The notes below the pieces were generated by a model, which saw only the letters and a program-made list of their open reading frames with translations, made no database searches and was not told where the DNA came from. From Ricinus communis (taxonomy: Eukaryota; Streptophyta; Magnoliopsida; Malpighiales; Euphorbiaceae), in contig NC_063265.1 of assembly GCF_019578655.1 (NCBI RefSeq), positions 23,298,285 to 23,362,284 of the forward strand: DNA of 64,000 nt. Direction: 5' to 3'. Position numbers and translations under genes: made by a program. Below are positions 23,393 through 35,742 of this stretch, in pieces. Within the stretch, counting starts at the first letter, position 1, and each line of letters begins with the position of its first letter.

Positions 23393-25215
23393 ATGGCCAA
23401 TGAAGGAATCCACCATCTAAGACCATACTTCGATGGGTCTGATTATGCTCATGGAAGTACAAGATGGAAATCTATATGGATAGTGACATGGTGGATGTAT
23501 GGGATTGCGTAAGGAAGGAGTGGGAGCCCCCAACCAAGCAAGAAGATGGAATAGACATTCCTCTTGATAGAGGTGAGTGGGTGGATGCTCATAAGAAAGC
23601 AAATAGTAAAAATAAAAGAGTTATGATCATTCTCCTAAGTTCACTCTCTAGAGAGGAGTGTGAAAGGGTTCAACATCTACCAACCGCTTGCAAGATTTGG
23701 AAGATCTTGTAGAACTACCATGAGGGTACAAGATAAGTCAAGTCCAAGAAGATCTAATTACTTGTGATGGAGTATGAGCTCTTGAAGATGAGGCCTAATG
23801 AGAGCATCATCGACATGTAACCGGCTTCTTAGCATCATCAACAATCTTAGAAAGTTAGGCAAGCATTATGAGCTTATTGACATTAACAACAGGATTCTCA
23901 AGTATAGAATAAGCCAATGAGGACTTGGGGAATATGTCAATGGATGAACTCATTGAAAAGCTCCTTACTCATGATGGCCCTAAGGAATGAGGAAGAACAA
24001 GAGAATGAGAGGGAGACAAGGAGAAAACCCTTGGCTCTCAAAAGCTCCATCAAGCCTCAAGAGAGTGAAAGCTCTAATGGGTCCAAATCAAGTGAAGATG
24101 AGGATGAAGAACTTGCTATGCTTTTCAAAAGGATCAAAGAAATCATGAGGAACAGAGGAAAAGACAAAAGGCCCTTCAAGAACTCTTTCTCAAGCTCCAA
24201 CAATAACTCAAACTTCAAGGAAAGCAAGGAGAAGAAGAATGATCTCACTTGCTATGGATGTGGAAAGCAAGGACATATCAAAGTCGATTGCTTTAAGAGT
24301 AAGAACAAGAAGAAGTTTGAGAAGCAAAAGGAAAAGAGGAAAGCTTTCAACATAACATGGGATGACTCTTCATCAAGTGGAGAAGAAGATGAGGAGGTAG
24401 TCAATCTTTGCTTTATGGCACAAGAGGATGAACCAAAACATCTCACTCTTGTGATGATCATGAATGTGAAAATGTCTTGCATGGATGGTGATGACTTGCT
24501 TGAATTCATGAACTTGAAATACAAAAAATATCTTTTGAAAATGAAAGTTTATAAAGAAAAGTGCTCCAAATTTGAGCAAGATTTAAATGAGCTTCAAAAG
24601 ATAATTTTTTTGCTAACTCTTTCAAATGATGATCTTAAGAAATATTTAAATGATGTTTTATTTAAAACCTCTTCCTTAAATTCTCTTTTAAAAGAGAATG
24701 AGTCTTTAAAGGTAGAGGTTGAGGAATTGAGAAGCTCCATTTTAAAATTTTATAAGGGAAAAGATGCCTTTGACACTTTAATTGTGTCTCAAGGACCTCC
24801 TTTGATAAAATACGGACTTGGTTTTAATGATGCATCATCATCTTCTTCATCCCTTTCCGCTTCTAAATTCATCAAGGCCTCAACACCACAAACCTCTTCA
24901 ATTGAGGGTGTTGCTACAAAGGCCAAGGCACAAACAAAAGCTACACCTCCCAAAAGAAAGGTTAAAGCTTCACAAGTTCTAAAAGGTAAGCCTAAAGGAA
25001 CTAATCGTGCATATATTTATAAGAAAAAGCACAAAAATCATTCTAAGAAGGCAAAAGGACCCAAGCCTCAAGCAAAGAGACATTTGAGCAAAAGAAAATT
25101 CAATCCTAATATCAAATGTCACTATTGCATGAGGAATGAGCATATAAACATATTTTGTTATATTAGAAAGGCACAACTCCAACTAAGAAAAACCTTCTTG
25201 ACTAACCCCAAATGA
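23393..25215 (+). pseudogene. Element A gag with two zinc knuckles, frameshifted
   Basis: Gag starts at ATG 23393 (MANEG...), with the YFDGSDYAH-type N-terminus typical of copia Gag. The frame shifts near 23450 and continues at 23464-23712 (UBN2-like region ending ACKIWKIL). It is broken again before a long open stretch at 23917-25215. That stretch has a first zinc knuckle CYGCGKQGHIKVDC (about residues 112-125), Lys/Ser-rich and coiled-coil parts, and a second knuckle CHYCMRNEHINIFC near its end. Two knuckles and a long basic C-terminal region are Sirevirus-like. Gag would assemble the particle and package RNA. Confidence 0.87.
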
Positions 25216-28050
25216 CTCAAAATGGTTTGGATATCTAAAAGAGAGAAAATTTTATTTTATTTTTGTAGGTATGCTTCAATTCAACCTTGAAAGAAGGAGA
25301 TTGGCATGTAAATAGTGGTTGCTCAAGATCACATGACGGAAAATACCAACCTCTTTTCTCACTTAAAGAAGATTAATGGAGGAAAGGGAACTTTTAGAAA
25401 CAATGCCAAAGGTAAGATTGTAGGCATTGGGTCCACTAGTAAGAAAAGACTCTCCTCTCATTGATAATATTCTTCTTGTTAATGGTTTAAAGTAGAACTT
25501 AATGAGTGTAAGTCAATTGTGTGATAAAGGTAATAAAGTCACCTTTGACTGTAAGAATTATCAAGTCACTTCCTTACGAAATGACAAGAAAATCTTTAGA
25601 GGAGAAAGGTTTGGCAATACCTACATAATTAATCTACACAAGATTGCTAATGAATCTTTTGAGTGTCTTGTGTCAATTAGTGAAGATTCTTGGCTTTGGC
25701 ATAGAAGGCCTGGACATACAAGCATGGAGCTCCTTCAGAGCCTAAAGAAGGATAAGCTTATGATTGGATTGCCCAAAGTGAAGTTCACAAAGGACAAGAC
25801 TTGTGGACCTTGTCAAATGGGAAAGCAACACAAAGCCTTTTTCAAAGCAAAGAACATAGTAAGTACATCTAGACCTCTCCAACTTATTCACATGAATTTG
25901 TTTGGCCCTACTAGAGTTGCTAGCTTAAGAGGAAAATATTATGCATATGTTCTTGTAGTTGATTACTTTAGATTTACTTGGGTTTGTTTCTTAACTCGTA
26001 AAAATGATGGTTTTGAAACTTTTAAATGTTTTGCAGGAAGAGTTCAAAATGAAAAGGGTTTTTATATTTTCGAAAATATTTTATTTGAATCCTTTTGTGA
26101 TGAAAATAGTATTTCACATGATTTCTCTTCCCTTAGAACACCACAACAAAATGGTGTTGTAGAAAGGAAAATAGAAATCTTGTAAAGATGGCTAGAACAA
26201 TGCTCAATGAGTATAGTTTACCTACTTACTTTTGGACTCAAGCCATCAAATACATCATGTTATTTGATTAATAGAGTTTTCAAAAGATCAACTTTGAATA
26301 AAACATCTTATGAGCTATTGAATGGAAGAGAACTCAAAATCTCATATCTAAGAGTATTTGGATGCATTTTTACATTTAAAACACTAAGGATAATCTTGTG
26401 AAATTTTCATCCAAAACAGATGAAAGTACATTTTTGGGCTATTCCTCCTCTAGCAAAGCATATAGGGTATTTAATAAAAATTCAATGGTAGTTAAAGAAT
26501 CAATGAATGTTTTTTTTATTAGTCTAGTACACTTGATTTTGTGAAAGGTTCTTTTGACAATTTTATAGGTGATTTTGAGAAGATTGAGATCAATGATGAT
26601 GTGAATAAAGAAGGAGAGTCTTTTCAATCTTAATTTCATCAAGACCCAAACAACCTCCTCAGGGAAGCCGATAAGGTTGCCTAAGCCCGATAGCCTGCTA
26701 AAATTCATTCAAGGAGGAACTTATATAGGGTGATGTCCACAAAAGGTGTAAACTAGATACAAGAAAATAATCTAGCTTTTGTCTTTTGTCTCAAGTGAGA
26801 AGGATATGTTGATTGATGATTGAATAACTAAAGGATATGTAAGGAGAGAACTCAACGAATTTGAGAGAAATCAAGTCTAAAAACTTGTCTCTAGACCCAA
26901 GGATCACCCTATTTGTAGGTTGTAAATAGGTGTATAGGAATAAGTTAGATGAGCAAGGTGTCATCATTAGAAACAAAGCCCAATTAGTTGCCAAAGGAGA
27001 TAACTAAAGGGCATTGACTATGATGAAATCCTTGCTCCCATAGCAAGATTAGAAGCCATTAGAATATTGCTAGCCTATGCTTGTCACATGAATTTCAAAC
27101 TTTTTCAAATGGATGTTAAAGTGCTTTTTAAATGATTTCATAGAAAAAGAAGTGTATGTTGAACAACCTCCCAGTTTTGAACATCATGAATTTCCAAATC
27201 ATGTTTTTAAATTAGCTAAGACTTTGTATGGTTTAAAAAAAGCCCCTAGAGCTTGGTATGAAAGACTTAGCTCATTCTTATTGTAAAATAGTTTTTTAAA
27301 AGGGAAGGTTGACACAACACTCTGTATAAAAACTCATAAGCATGATACTTTAGTTATTTAAATTTATGTTGATGATATAGTATTTGGTGCTACTAACAAA
27401 TCCTTATGTGAGGAGTTTTCTAAGTGCATGACTAGGGAATTTGAAATTAGCATGATGGGTGAGCTCAAGTTCTTCCTAGGATTTCAAATCAAGCAATGCA
27501 ATGATAGCATCTTCATCAACCAATCCAAGTACAGCTTCTTAAGAAGTTTGGAATGGAAGGATGCAAGATTACCAAGACAACAATGAGCACATCAAAAAAG
27601 TTGGACAAGGATGAGAAAGGTAAGCCTATTGATGAGAAGAAATATAGAGGTATGATTGGATCTCTACTCTATTCATGGCTTCTAGAGATATCATGTTTAG
27701 TGTATGCTTGTATGCTCATTTTCAATCTAGTTCTAGAGAGTTTCATTCGCATATTGCTAAGTGAATCTTAAAATTCTTACAAAGAACCATCCATCTAGGT
27801 CTTTGGTATCCAAAGGATACATCCTTTAACATAATTGACTTCTCTGATGCTGATTATGCGAGTGGTCTCTTATATAGAAAGAGCACTTTCAGAACTTGCC
27901 ATTTCTTAGGAGAATATCTAGCGTCTTGATTTAGTAAGAAGCAAGTATCGGTTGTCTTATCCACCGCCGAACCGAAATACATTGTGGTCGGATGTTATGG
28001 CCAAGTGCTTAGTCACATTTCAATTAAATGTGACAATACTAGTACAATAG

Positions 28051-28925
28051 TAATCAACAAACACCAAGATAAGTAATGGTGAGAAAATCAAAGAAACCGA
28101 TCGATAACGCGCTCCATATTTATTTAAGAGAAGCACCCTTGACCAATAAGTTGGAATTTGTGCCCCAAGATCTAACTTGAAAGTTTGCAATTGATTATGG
28201 AACTAACAAACTTAGCAATAGAACTACTAAGCCCTTTAGTTATAAATAGATGAAGAATGTTCAAACAACTCAAGAAACTAATAAAAAGTTAATTGATTGA
28301 TCAAACATGTAGATGTGAAACTAAATCAAACAAGTTAATTTAATCTCAAGAAATTCAATAAGGAACACCTTAAGGAATAAGAGTTAACAACTCAAATAAA
28401 ACTTCATTCAGAAATGTATATTGATCTTATGTGTTTTAGCCGAAATACATAGCTCTATTTATAGAGTCTTGAAATGATTTTAACCCTAAAAAAAGGACTA
28501 AGAGATAAGCAATAAAGAATCAAACCCTAAAAGACTTCTAATGTGGTACCGCCTCCTTCTAAGCATAAGTGGTGGTCGCCCTAGGGTTAGAGTGAGACCT
28601 CCAATGCTTCTAGAAACCCTAATGTGCAGCCCAATGCTTAGGGTGCGGCCCAATGCTTCTAGAAACCCTAATGTGCGGCCCAATGCTTCTAGAAACCCTA
28701 ATGTGCGGCCCAATGCAAGTTTAAGCTTCATTAATAGCAATTAATGTCACTATCTTCAAGGCGTTGTTATCTTCATTAAAAACACTATCATTAGCCATCT
28801 TCAAAACATGCTCCAAGTAAGAATTTAAGGCTTGCTTGAACTTTTTACTCCTTGCTCGTGTCATTGGTCCTTCATAGGCTAGTGGATCCATGCTAGTTGA
28901 CTTAGATGCATCCTTGGTTGCATCA
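28051..28925 (-). mobile_element. 0.87-kb LTR-like unit (copy 1) inside RNase H
   Basis: The unit is nearly identical over most of its length to 41483-42355. It ends in ggttgcatca, so on the minus strand it starts TGATGCAACC. Flanks are aatag (28046-28050) and aataa (28926-28930), a likely 5-bp duplication with one change. The left end lacks about 25 bp found in copy 2. The RNase H frame resumes directly after it. It holds a TATA-like ctctataaatagagc (minus strand, near 28450) and a minus-strand reading with GPMTRARSKKF, the tail of a gypsy polyprotein. It is best read as a solo LTR. Confidence 0.8.
28600..28720. repeat. 31-bp tandem repeats in LTR-like copy 1
   Basis: The word caatgcttctagaaaccctaatgtgcgg recurs three or four times in a row here; copy 2 (42030-42090) has only two. 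The array length therefore differs between otherwise similar copies. Confidence 0.85.
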
Positions 28926-29090
28926 AATAAACTTATCTAAGAACCCCATTCAACATTCTAGAAATAAGCATATAGACATTAGACATCGCTTTTTAAGAGA
29001 TCATATCCAAAATGGAGATGTAGTATTAGAATTCATTAACATAGATAATTAACTTACAGACGTTTTCACTAAACCCTTAATGAGGATAGA

Positions 29091-29725
29091 TTAAACTTCA
29101 TTAAGAGAGAACTAAGTATGTTTGATGGAAATTGTCTAAATTAATTGTTTTTTTATTGATTGTGTTAATTGTGAATGGATCCAAGCTTAGATCAATATGA
29201 CAATTTTATTGGTTGATTCATCCATTTTATACATCAATGAGAATTGCATATGTTATAGGACAAAAGAAGGAATCATTTTCATTTAAGGTTTTTTTAAAAT
29301 TTTTACGAAATTTCAAAATTCACAGTCGTGACTCATAGGCTCGGACACGAAAATGGGCAAGAATTGAAGCCATGCTTCTATGGAAAAATTGTTAATTTAC
29401 GTGGTCACAAAGCTAGTCAAACTAGCCATTATGACAGGAATTTGAAATTCCTAGTCGCACTTTATCATCGCAGTCACGAATTGCACGATTCCTGCAAAGA
29501 CTTTTACTGTTATTTTGAACAAATCACAAGGAGTTACACCTCTTAAATGAGATTTTTTTTGGTTTTTAACTGATTTTTATGTATGAATACCCTTCTATGC
29601 CTCATTGCATACACTTTAACTATTTCAAACATTCTCAAGCAAATTCATCTATTTCTTAAAGCATTTTCTCATACATTTCCTCAACCTACATCACATATCA
29701 TCTTTATCTCTCCTTTCTTTCTCAA
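29091..29725 (+). other. Element A spacer between pol and the env-like ORF
   Basis: AT-rich linker with no recognised domain. Near 29325-29350 it repeats the cacagtcgtgactc-type words found in the LTR. Confidence 0.4.
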
Positions 29726-30790
29726 ATGACTCCTAAGAACACCACTTCATAAGGGTACAAGCGCAAGGGTAAGGTCCAAGATAAGATCTTCTTACATCAT
29801 CAGTAGATGTACCCACAAGAATAAAGGGTACCAATCAAGAGGCAAGAACTAAGTACAAGAACCTTGCTAAAAAGAAGTTTAAGGCATCTAGAGCTCCTCT
29901 AACTGTGGACTTTAGAAAGCTTGGATTTTATGAAGACGCTCTCAAGCAGCTCAACAACTTTCAAATGGAGAAGTTGGTGTATCCTAGTATGGATGGACAC
30001 AAGGAACTAAGTTTGGAATTCTTAAGTTCTCTAGAAGTTAGAAAAAGGCAAGAAGGAGAATTTGGCTACTTTGGGATCACTTTCAACCTTTTTGGACAAA
30101 GGTTGCAATTGACAAGGAGTGAACTTGGAGGAATCTTCAACTTCCAAGAACATGGCATCACAACACTTGGCGATTTACAAGTAAGTTTAGTTTCTTTTGG
30201 AAAGAAATTTCTATTTACACCAAACTTAACAAAAATTCCAATGCCAAGCACTTCAAGTCCCTTCTCAATTGGACTCTTCATAGGATCATCATAGTAACCA
30301 TTCATAGAAGGCGTGATGGTAATGAGAAGATCACCTAAAAGGACCTTTGCATCCTTTATTGAATGGTCCATAACAAGCCTATTTAATTAACCTGCTTCCT
30401 CATTGATAATCTTGTCCACCTTTCTGAATTTTCTCGTGGTTGTGTCATGGTTTCATCTTATGTTTCCATGATTGTAAACTACTTCAAACACCTACTCTCT
30501 ACAAACCTTGTCTTTCTAAAAACTTCTCTACCCTTGAGCACTAACTACGTAACCGTTTAATACTTCTTTCGCTTAAAAATTCTAAAGAAAAAGAGTGATG
30601 AGTCTTTGGAAGTTATTTTAGTGCTAGTGTCGTGTAATCTATGGAATAAGCAAGAGAAAAGAAAATGGAAAAGTTACATATTGAGGCTAGAGAAAAGGAA
30701 GAAGAATAAGAGGTTGAGGAGACAAAGTGAGGAAGAAAGGGCTGAGCAAGAAACGGGTATATCTTAAGGGAGGATAACCCTAAAGAACAA
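29726..30790 (+). pseudogene. Env-like extra ORF of element A, broken
   Basis: It begins at ATG 29726 (MTPKN). The clearest part is 29905-30294: VDFRKLGFYEDALKQL, then YPSMDGHKELSLEFLSSLEV and FGQRLQLTRSELGGIFNF. This is the pattern of the plant retrotransposon ORF found after pol in Sireviruses and in Athila-like elements (mutated plant 'env-like' or transposon-associated protein; function not established). The frame then breaks, but similarity seems to continue in another frame to about 30790, ending in an acidic/basic coil. A candidate splice donor (CAAGTAAGT, near 30180) falls right where the frame breaks. Confidence 0.68.
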
Positions 30791-31349
30791 AATGATAATC
30801 TTCATGACAAGGCAGGCAAAGAGAATTGAGAAGTTATATTAGCTTCTCAAGCATATTCATGAAGACCTCATTGAAATATAAAAGCATCATGGAGTACCTC
30901 CTTACCATCCGAATTCTTGGCACTTATCCAGTGATGAGTCTAGTGATGAGGAGGATGAAGAGGAAGAAGAATCAAGTGGTTCAAAGGACATTTAGAAGAC
31001 ATTTCTTTTTCATCTCATTTTGCATGCATTCATGTTTTTCATGTCTTTTATTGTTTTTCATCTTTTTCTTTTGTTCCTTGTCCCAATCTATGTAATTTCA
31101 CATTTCTATTAATGAGACTTTTTATTTTCTTTAAGAATTGATTATGATTCATGTTTTTCTTTTTTCTCTCTTTAATGTCTTTATATGTTTAATCTTTTTG
31201 AATTTGACAAAGAGGGAGAGAGAATAAGAGCAAAAGCTTTTCTTAACTTACATGCATAAATTGAGGGGGATTAAAAATTAAGGGGGGGTCACAATTTTAA
31301 AATTTCTTATTTATTTTGCTACTTTGCTCAATTTATTTGTCAAAATAAA
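30791..31349 (+). other. Element A 3' untranslated region
   Basis: Acidic coil codons (about 30930-30990) give way to T-rich non-coding DNA, then purine-rich gggggattaaaaattaaggggg blocks near 31262-31290 before the polypurine tract. Confidence 0.5.
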
Positions 31350-31361
31350 AAAAGGGGAGAT
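31350..31361 (+). other. Polypurine tract of element A
   Basis: aaaaggggagat-type run directly before the LTR start TGTTAGCC; this is the classic copia plus-strand primer. Confidence 0.88.
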
Positions 31362-32366
31362 TGTTAGCCTAAGTGTTTTGTCACATGGATTATTCCTTTA
31401 TCTATTGACCTTAACAAATAAATTGATGCTTGAACTAATGTTTTCTTGAGTTTCAATGAAGTAGCACAAGTTAAGTAAAACTACTTTAAAAACACGACTG
31501 CACCAAGAGGGCGCGACTGCAGAAATCAACAATTTGATGGCAGGAACTTCAAGTTTACAAATTATTCAAAATCGCGACTGCAAAAATTAGAAGTTTCATG
31601 CCATAAGATTTTAGCTTAGAAAAGCTTAAAATCGTGATTACACCTCAAGAGGGCACGATCGTGAAAATTGAAAAATGAAGTAATCATTAGGAACCACCAA
31701 TGATTATATCAGAAAGCCATCAATATCATGCCGCTATGTCAGATAGCCGTTGGAGGCATTCTAAGAATCACGATCGTGATTTGCATCCTCACAAATGCAT
31801 TTAATGCATTGTCTTAAAGCTAGATTGTGGGAACTTTTGGGGATTACTCATAACAACTCTTTGAGGTTTTTGGGCTATAAAAACCATTTCAAAAGGTTAT
31901 TTAAGGTTGATCAACAATCTCTATAAGTCCACACTATTGTGTATTCAATTCTTTCCTTCTTGCAATTAATATTTTCATTTTTTGGTTATTGTAAGACCTT
32001 GAATGCTCTTGTGAGGTTTGAATGTTAGCCAAAACACTTGAGTTGAGATTTAAGGGTTAGCTTAGAAAAACTCTTGTAAGGGTTGTGTGTGAGCCTAAGA
32101 AATACAGTTAGTAAGATTTAATGTGAGCCCTAAAACACTAAGTTGGGAGTAAGTTTAAAAACTCCAAGTGTAAAAATACAAGTATAGTGAATACCCAATT
32201 GTGAATTAGGGAATGGACGTAAGGTTTGTTAATACCCGAACCACTATAATTCATTGTGTACTATTCTTCTTACTCTCCACTCATTCTTTCGAAACTAAAT
32301 TTTTAATTTACCATCCTTTCTCTGTTCACTAATTCAATCCCCCTTCTTAGTTCATAAGGGTAAACA
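31362..32366 (+). repeat. Element A 3' LTR, about 1.0 kb
   Basis: Starts TGTTAGCCTAAG after the polypurine tract and ends near gggtaaaca. A TATA box (gctataaaaacc) lies at 31875-31886. Aligns with the 5' LTR from 31508 on. Confidence 0.88.
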
Positions 32367-33481
32367 ACACATATTAAAACCATTACTAAAAGTAAAAAGA
32401 AAATATGTTGCTAAATAAATTTCCCAAACACCTTTGGCCCGTATTCAAATATTAGTTAAAATGATCTATTTCTCTATATTTTTCAACATCAAAAGAGTAA
32501 GCCACTATATTTCTTAGTTTTTATGTCCAGTATCTGAACAGAGAAATTAAAAGGAAAATACTAATGTTTGCACTACTACATATAAAATTTCTAGCATATC
32601 AAAATAAAAAAAATTACAAATAAAATTTTTCTCTTCTTAAAAGTGTATTAAAAGTAATATCTACATACATATTTTCGTATTTGTTCGCATATATATAATA
32701 TACATATACTGTTTCATATATAATATCAAACCTATCAACACTATATCCATTAAAATCATCACTCAAAACACACAAAAAAAAAAAAAAAAGAAATTAATCA
32801 ACGACAAATCAAAAGATCCATTTTATTATTTTTCAACTATTAATCAATATATAACAAGAACTCACAAGTGTCTTCCAAGTTAGTACATGCAAAAAAGATT
32901 AATACAAATAAATCAATCACATGCACATGATCATGGATAAAAATGTAGAAAAAAATGGAAAAAAAAATGAAATATTTTCTTTTGTGTAAAAGAGAAAATG
33001 AAAAATGAGAAAGAAAAATAGAAGAAAAGAAAACAATATATAGAGATTTTTTAGCAAACTAAATGCTAGTCCATCTTTACAATTTTAGGCGGCTCTTCAA
33101 GTATGTACTAAGCTTTGTATGAAAAAACAAATTACAAAAAGAACCGCTGCATATTAGAGGAGAAGTCACAAAATAAAAAGAAATTGGAATAGAAGCTAAA
33201 AGAAAGAAAAGGAAAGGAAAGAGTAAAGTAAAATAAATAATAAAAGACATAAAAAATTAAATACAGTATAAATGAAATGTCGTATAAATATATAAGTAGA
33301 AAATAAAAAATAGAATATAATTGATTTTATTTCAAGACATAAAAGTATTTTGTGTAATTGTTTTTCTATTTTTTTCTTAAATTCTGAAAAAATATGCTCA
33401 TAATATTTTTTTCATTTTTGCCTCACATTATTTTTACTTTTTGCAATTTTACCTCATTTTTTTATTTTTACATTTTAATGT
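32367..33481. other. AT-rich stretch without a recognised gene
   Basis: Contains A-runs (near 32772), a purine-rich A/G tract (32940-33060 and 33180-33230) and many short AT repeats. No coding motif. Confidence 0.45.
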
Positions 33482-33966
33482 TGTTGGGCCATAAATAATT
33501 TTGAGCCTAAAGAAGTAAAAGGATAGCCCAAAGGCCATAAGCTCATAATAATTAATCTAATTAGTTAACTAATTAATTATCTAGTTAGTTAATAATTAAA
33601 AATAATGGCTAAACACACAAGTGAAGAAGTAATAAGAGGACTCTTTAAGTGGAAGGGGATAATGGGGCTTTATGGCACAAAAATAAGGAAGCACTTCCCA
33701 AGAAAAGTAAAACTTAGAACTCTCTATAAAAAGCAGAAGCATGAATGGAAAAGGAATTCCAACATCAATTGAACAACAACTACACTGCAATACAAATACT
33801 CAAGTACAAATTCTCTGCAAATAATTTTAATTTCCAACAACTCTTTTCATTCAATCATTTTCTTGAATTTATGTTTACTACAAAACATTATTTATTTATG
33901 CAAATTTCAAACAAAGTAAATACAAGTCCTTCAGCCTATTTATTTACAAATATTACTGCTATTCTA
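33482..33966 (+). repeat. Left member of a ~490-bp direct repeat pair (LTR-like)
   Basis: Aligns end to end with 51651-52148 at roughly 85%. Starts TGTTGGGCC; a TATA-type ctctataaaaagc lies near 33722. Shared stretches include tacactgcaatacaaatact. The plus orientation is inferred from the TATA position. The flanking 5-mers of the outer ends (aatgt and tctaa) do not match, so it is unclear whether these are the two LTRs of one old element or two separate solo LTRs. Confidence 0.7.
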
Positions 33967-34234
33967 CCGTAAACACCATAACCCATTTTTAGGACATGCA
34001 CCATACACCATGTATTTTATGTTAACGCATATTACATCAGAATCATGCATTGCAACCCTTTGGTGATGAGGGGTATCATCACCCTAGTGCATAATTTTAT
34101 AGAATTTTATAAAAAGAAAATGACTAGAGATTTTATAATTTTATAAAAATATTTTTCAAAATAATAATAATAATTACTAATAATGATTATAAATAAATAA
34201 ATAAATAATTCTTTCAAAGTAAATTGTGTTAGCT
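33967..34234. other. Retroelement-like non-coding stretch
   Basis: Words such as tttttaggacatgcaccat and ggtgatgaggggtatcatca look like gypsy LTR or leader sequence, followed by AT repeats (aaataaataaataaat near 34192). There is no coding potential. Confidence 0.35.
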
Positions 34235-35608
34235 TGAGGATCTCTGAAGACGGGCTTAGTTGTTATAGGAATAGATTGGTGGTTCAGAAAGCCTCACTTT
34301 GAATTGTAGAGAAGGGAATGTGACTTTCACGATTCTAGGTGATGTGAAGTCTATTTTAGGATAATAGGATTTCAGCATCCATATGATCTTGTATTAGCTA
34401 TCACAATAAACAGATACTACGATGTGGATGTTAGGGATATCCAGTACGTGTAAAGGACATGTTATCTGGGAAGAGTATAGTAGAGAATGTTCATGTTGTT
34501 TGTGGTATCTTGTTGTCTTTCCAAGGAGTTTCCGATATTATCACCGACCGGGAGATTAAGTTTTACATTGATACCGTACTCAGAATAGCTCCCATTTCCC
34601 TGTCACCTTACAAGATGGCACTAATAGAGTTAAAGGAGCATAAGGAGCAGTTGTTGGACCTTTTGGATAAGGGTCTCACTCAAGTGTTATTTGTGAAGAA
34701 GAATGATGGTTCCTTGCACCTTTGTATTGATTGCATGCAGCTAAATAAGCGACCATTCAGATTAAGTGTCTGCTTCCCTATATAGATGACTTGTACGATC
34801 AGCTTCAAGGTGTAACATGTTTCCCCTAAGAGTGTTTTAGATCGAGTATCATCAATTAAAGATGTGAGGTGGGGATGTGCCCCAGGGTAGCGTTCAAGAT
34901 TCGATATAGCGGTTATGAGTCCTTAATGATGTCATTTGGACTCACTAATATGCCTCCAGCCTTATGGATTTGATAAGCGGGGTGTTTAAGCCATTCCAAG
35001 CAGCTTTATAATTGTGTTTATTGATGTTATATTAATGCTTTTTAGAAGTGAAGATAAGCATGCATGGGATTTGAGTTCAGTTTTACAGACTTTAGGAGAG
35101 CATTAGTATACACTAAATTCTCCAAATGCAAATTTTGGTTAGAAAGTGTAGCTTTTCTAAGACACACGGTGTCTAAAGAGGATACTCAAGTGGATCCCAA
35201 GAAAGTGGAGGCAATGATTGGTGGCGACCGGTTCGCGGTTTTCTAGGATTGAGGCTATCGATTCGTACAAGACTTTTCAAGAATAGCAGTGCCTTTAACT
35301 AGACTGAATCAGAAGAATGTCAAGTTCTAGTGGACTGATGCGTGTGAAGGAAGCTTTTAGATGCTGAAAGATTATTTGACTTCAGCTCCAAGTGTTGACC
35401 TTATCATCTAGAACTAGTGGTTTTATAGTGTATTATGATGCTTCTAGAGTGGATTTGGATTGTATTTTGATGCAGCATGGTCAGATAGTGGCTTAGGCAT
35501 CCATGCAGTTGAAGAGACATGAGCAAAACCGCCCTACTCATGACTTGGAGATGGTAGTATTAATTTGTGCCCTTAAGATCTAGAGGTACTATCTCTACGA
35601 GGGAGGCC

Positions 35609-35646
<38 letters not shown>

Positions 35647-35742
35647 ATTACAGGAGTTTGAAGTATATATTCCAGCAGAAGGATTTGAATTTGAGGCAGA
35701 GAACACGGTTGGAGCTTCTGAAGGATTATGATTGTACCATTC
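34235..35742 (+). pseudogene. Chromovirus (Tekay/Del-like) gypsy pol, left part
   Basis: In order: end of protease (IGIDWWFRKPHFEL, about 34262), RT start (SDIITDREIKFYIDTV and ISLSPYKMALIELKEHKEQL, 34530-34690), LFVKKNDGSLHLCIDCMQLNK (34690-34750), the catalytic box near 35010 where the usual FIDDIL reads FIDVIL, YTKFSKCKFWLESVAFL (about 35107), then RNase H (about 35400-35742). Stops and frameshifts are frequent. The frame is cut at CATTC (35738-35742) by the Tat-like element and resumes at 48127. No gag or 5' LTR of this element was found. Confidence 0.87.
35609..35645. repeat. (TA)n microsatellite in gypsy RNase H
   Basis: A run of about 16 alternating AT pairs starting near 35610, lying in the RNase H part of the chromovirus pol. 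Confidence 0.9.

Larger units (their letters stand above)
25230..29090 (+). pseudogene. Element A pol (integrase, RT, RNase H), broken
   Basis: The longest piece (25502-26185) is GAG-pre-integrase plus integrase: a WHRRPGH...CGPCQMGK zinc-binding part, then the catalytic core, where the first Asp appears as Asn (HMNLFGP), a later Asp is present (VVDYF) and the Glu is kept (NGVVERK). RT spans about 27020-27770, with frameshifts and stops, YVDD near 27365 and KKAPRAWYERL near 27240. RNase H begins near 27840 (FSDADYASG), is split at 28050 by an LTR-like insertion, and resumes at 28931, ending in LTDVFTKPL. Many stops make it inactive. Confidence 0.87.
22438..32366 (+). mobile_element. Element A: plus-strand Sirevirus-like Ty1-copia retrotransposon
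   Basis: Order: 5' LTR (truncated, 22438-23333), tRNA-iMet primer site, gag (23393-25215), pol (about 25230-29090), an extra env-like ORF (29726-30790), polypurine tract, 3' LTR (31362-32366). Gag-integrase-RT-RNase H order shows Ty1-copia; the long gag with two zinc knuckles and an additional ORF after pol indicate the Sirevirus lineage. Every ORF carries lesions, and a 0.87-kb LTR-like unit splits RNase H. No target duplication can be checked because the left end is lost. Confidence 0.88.
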
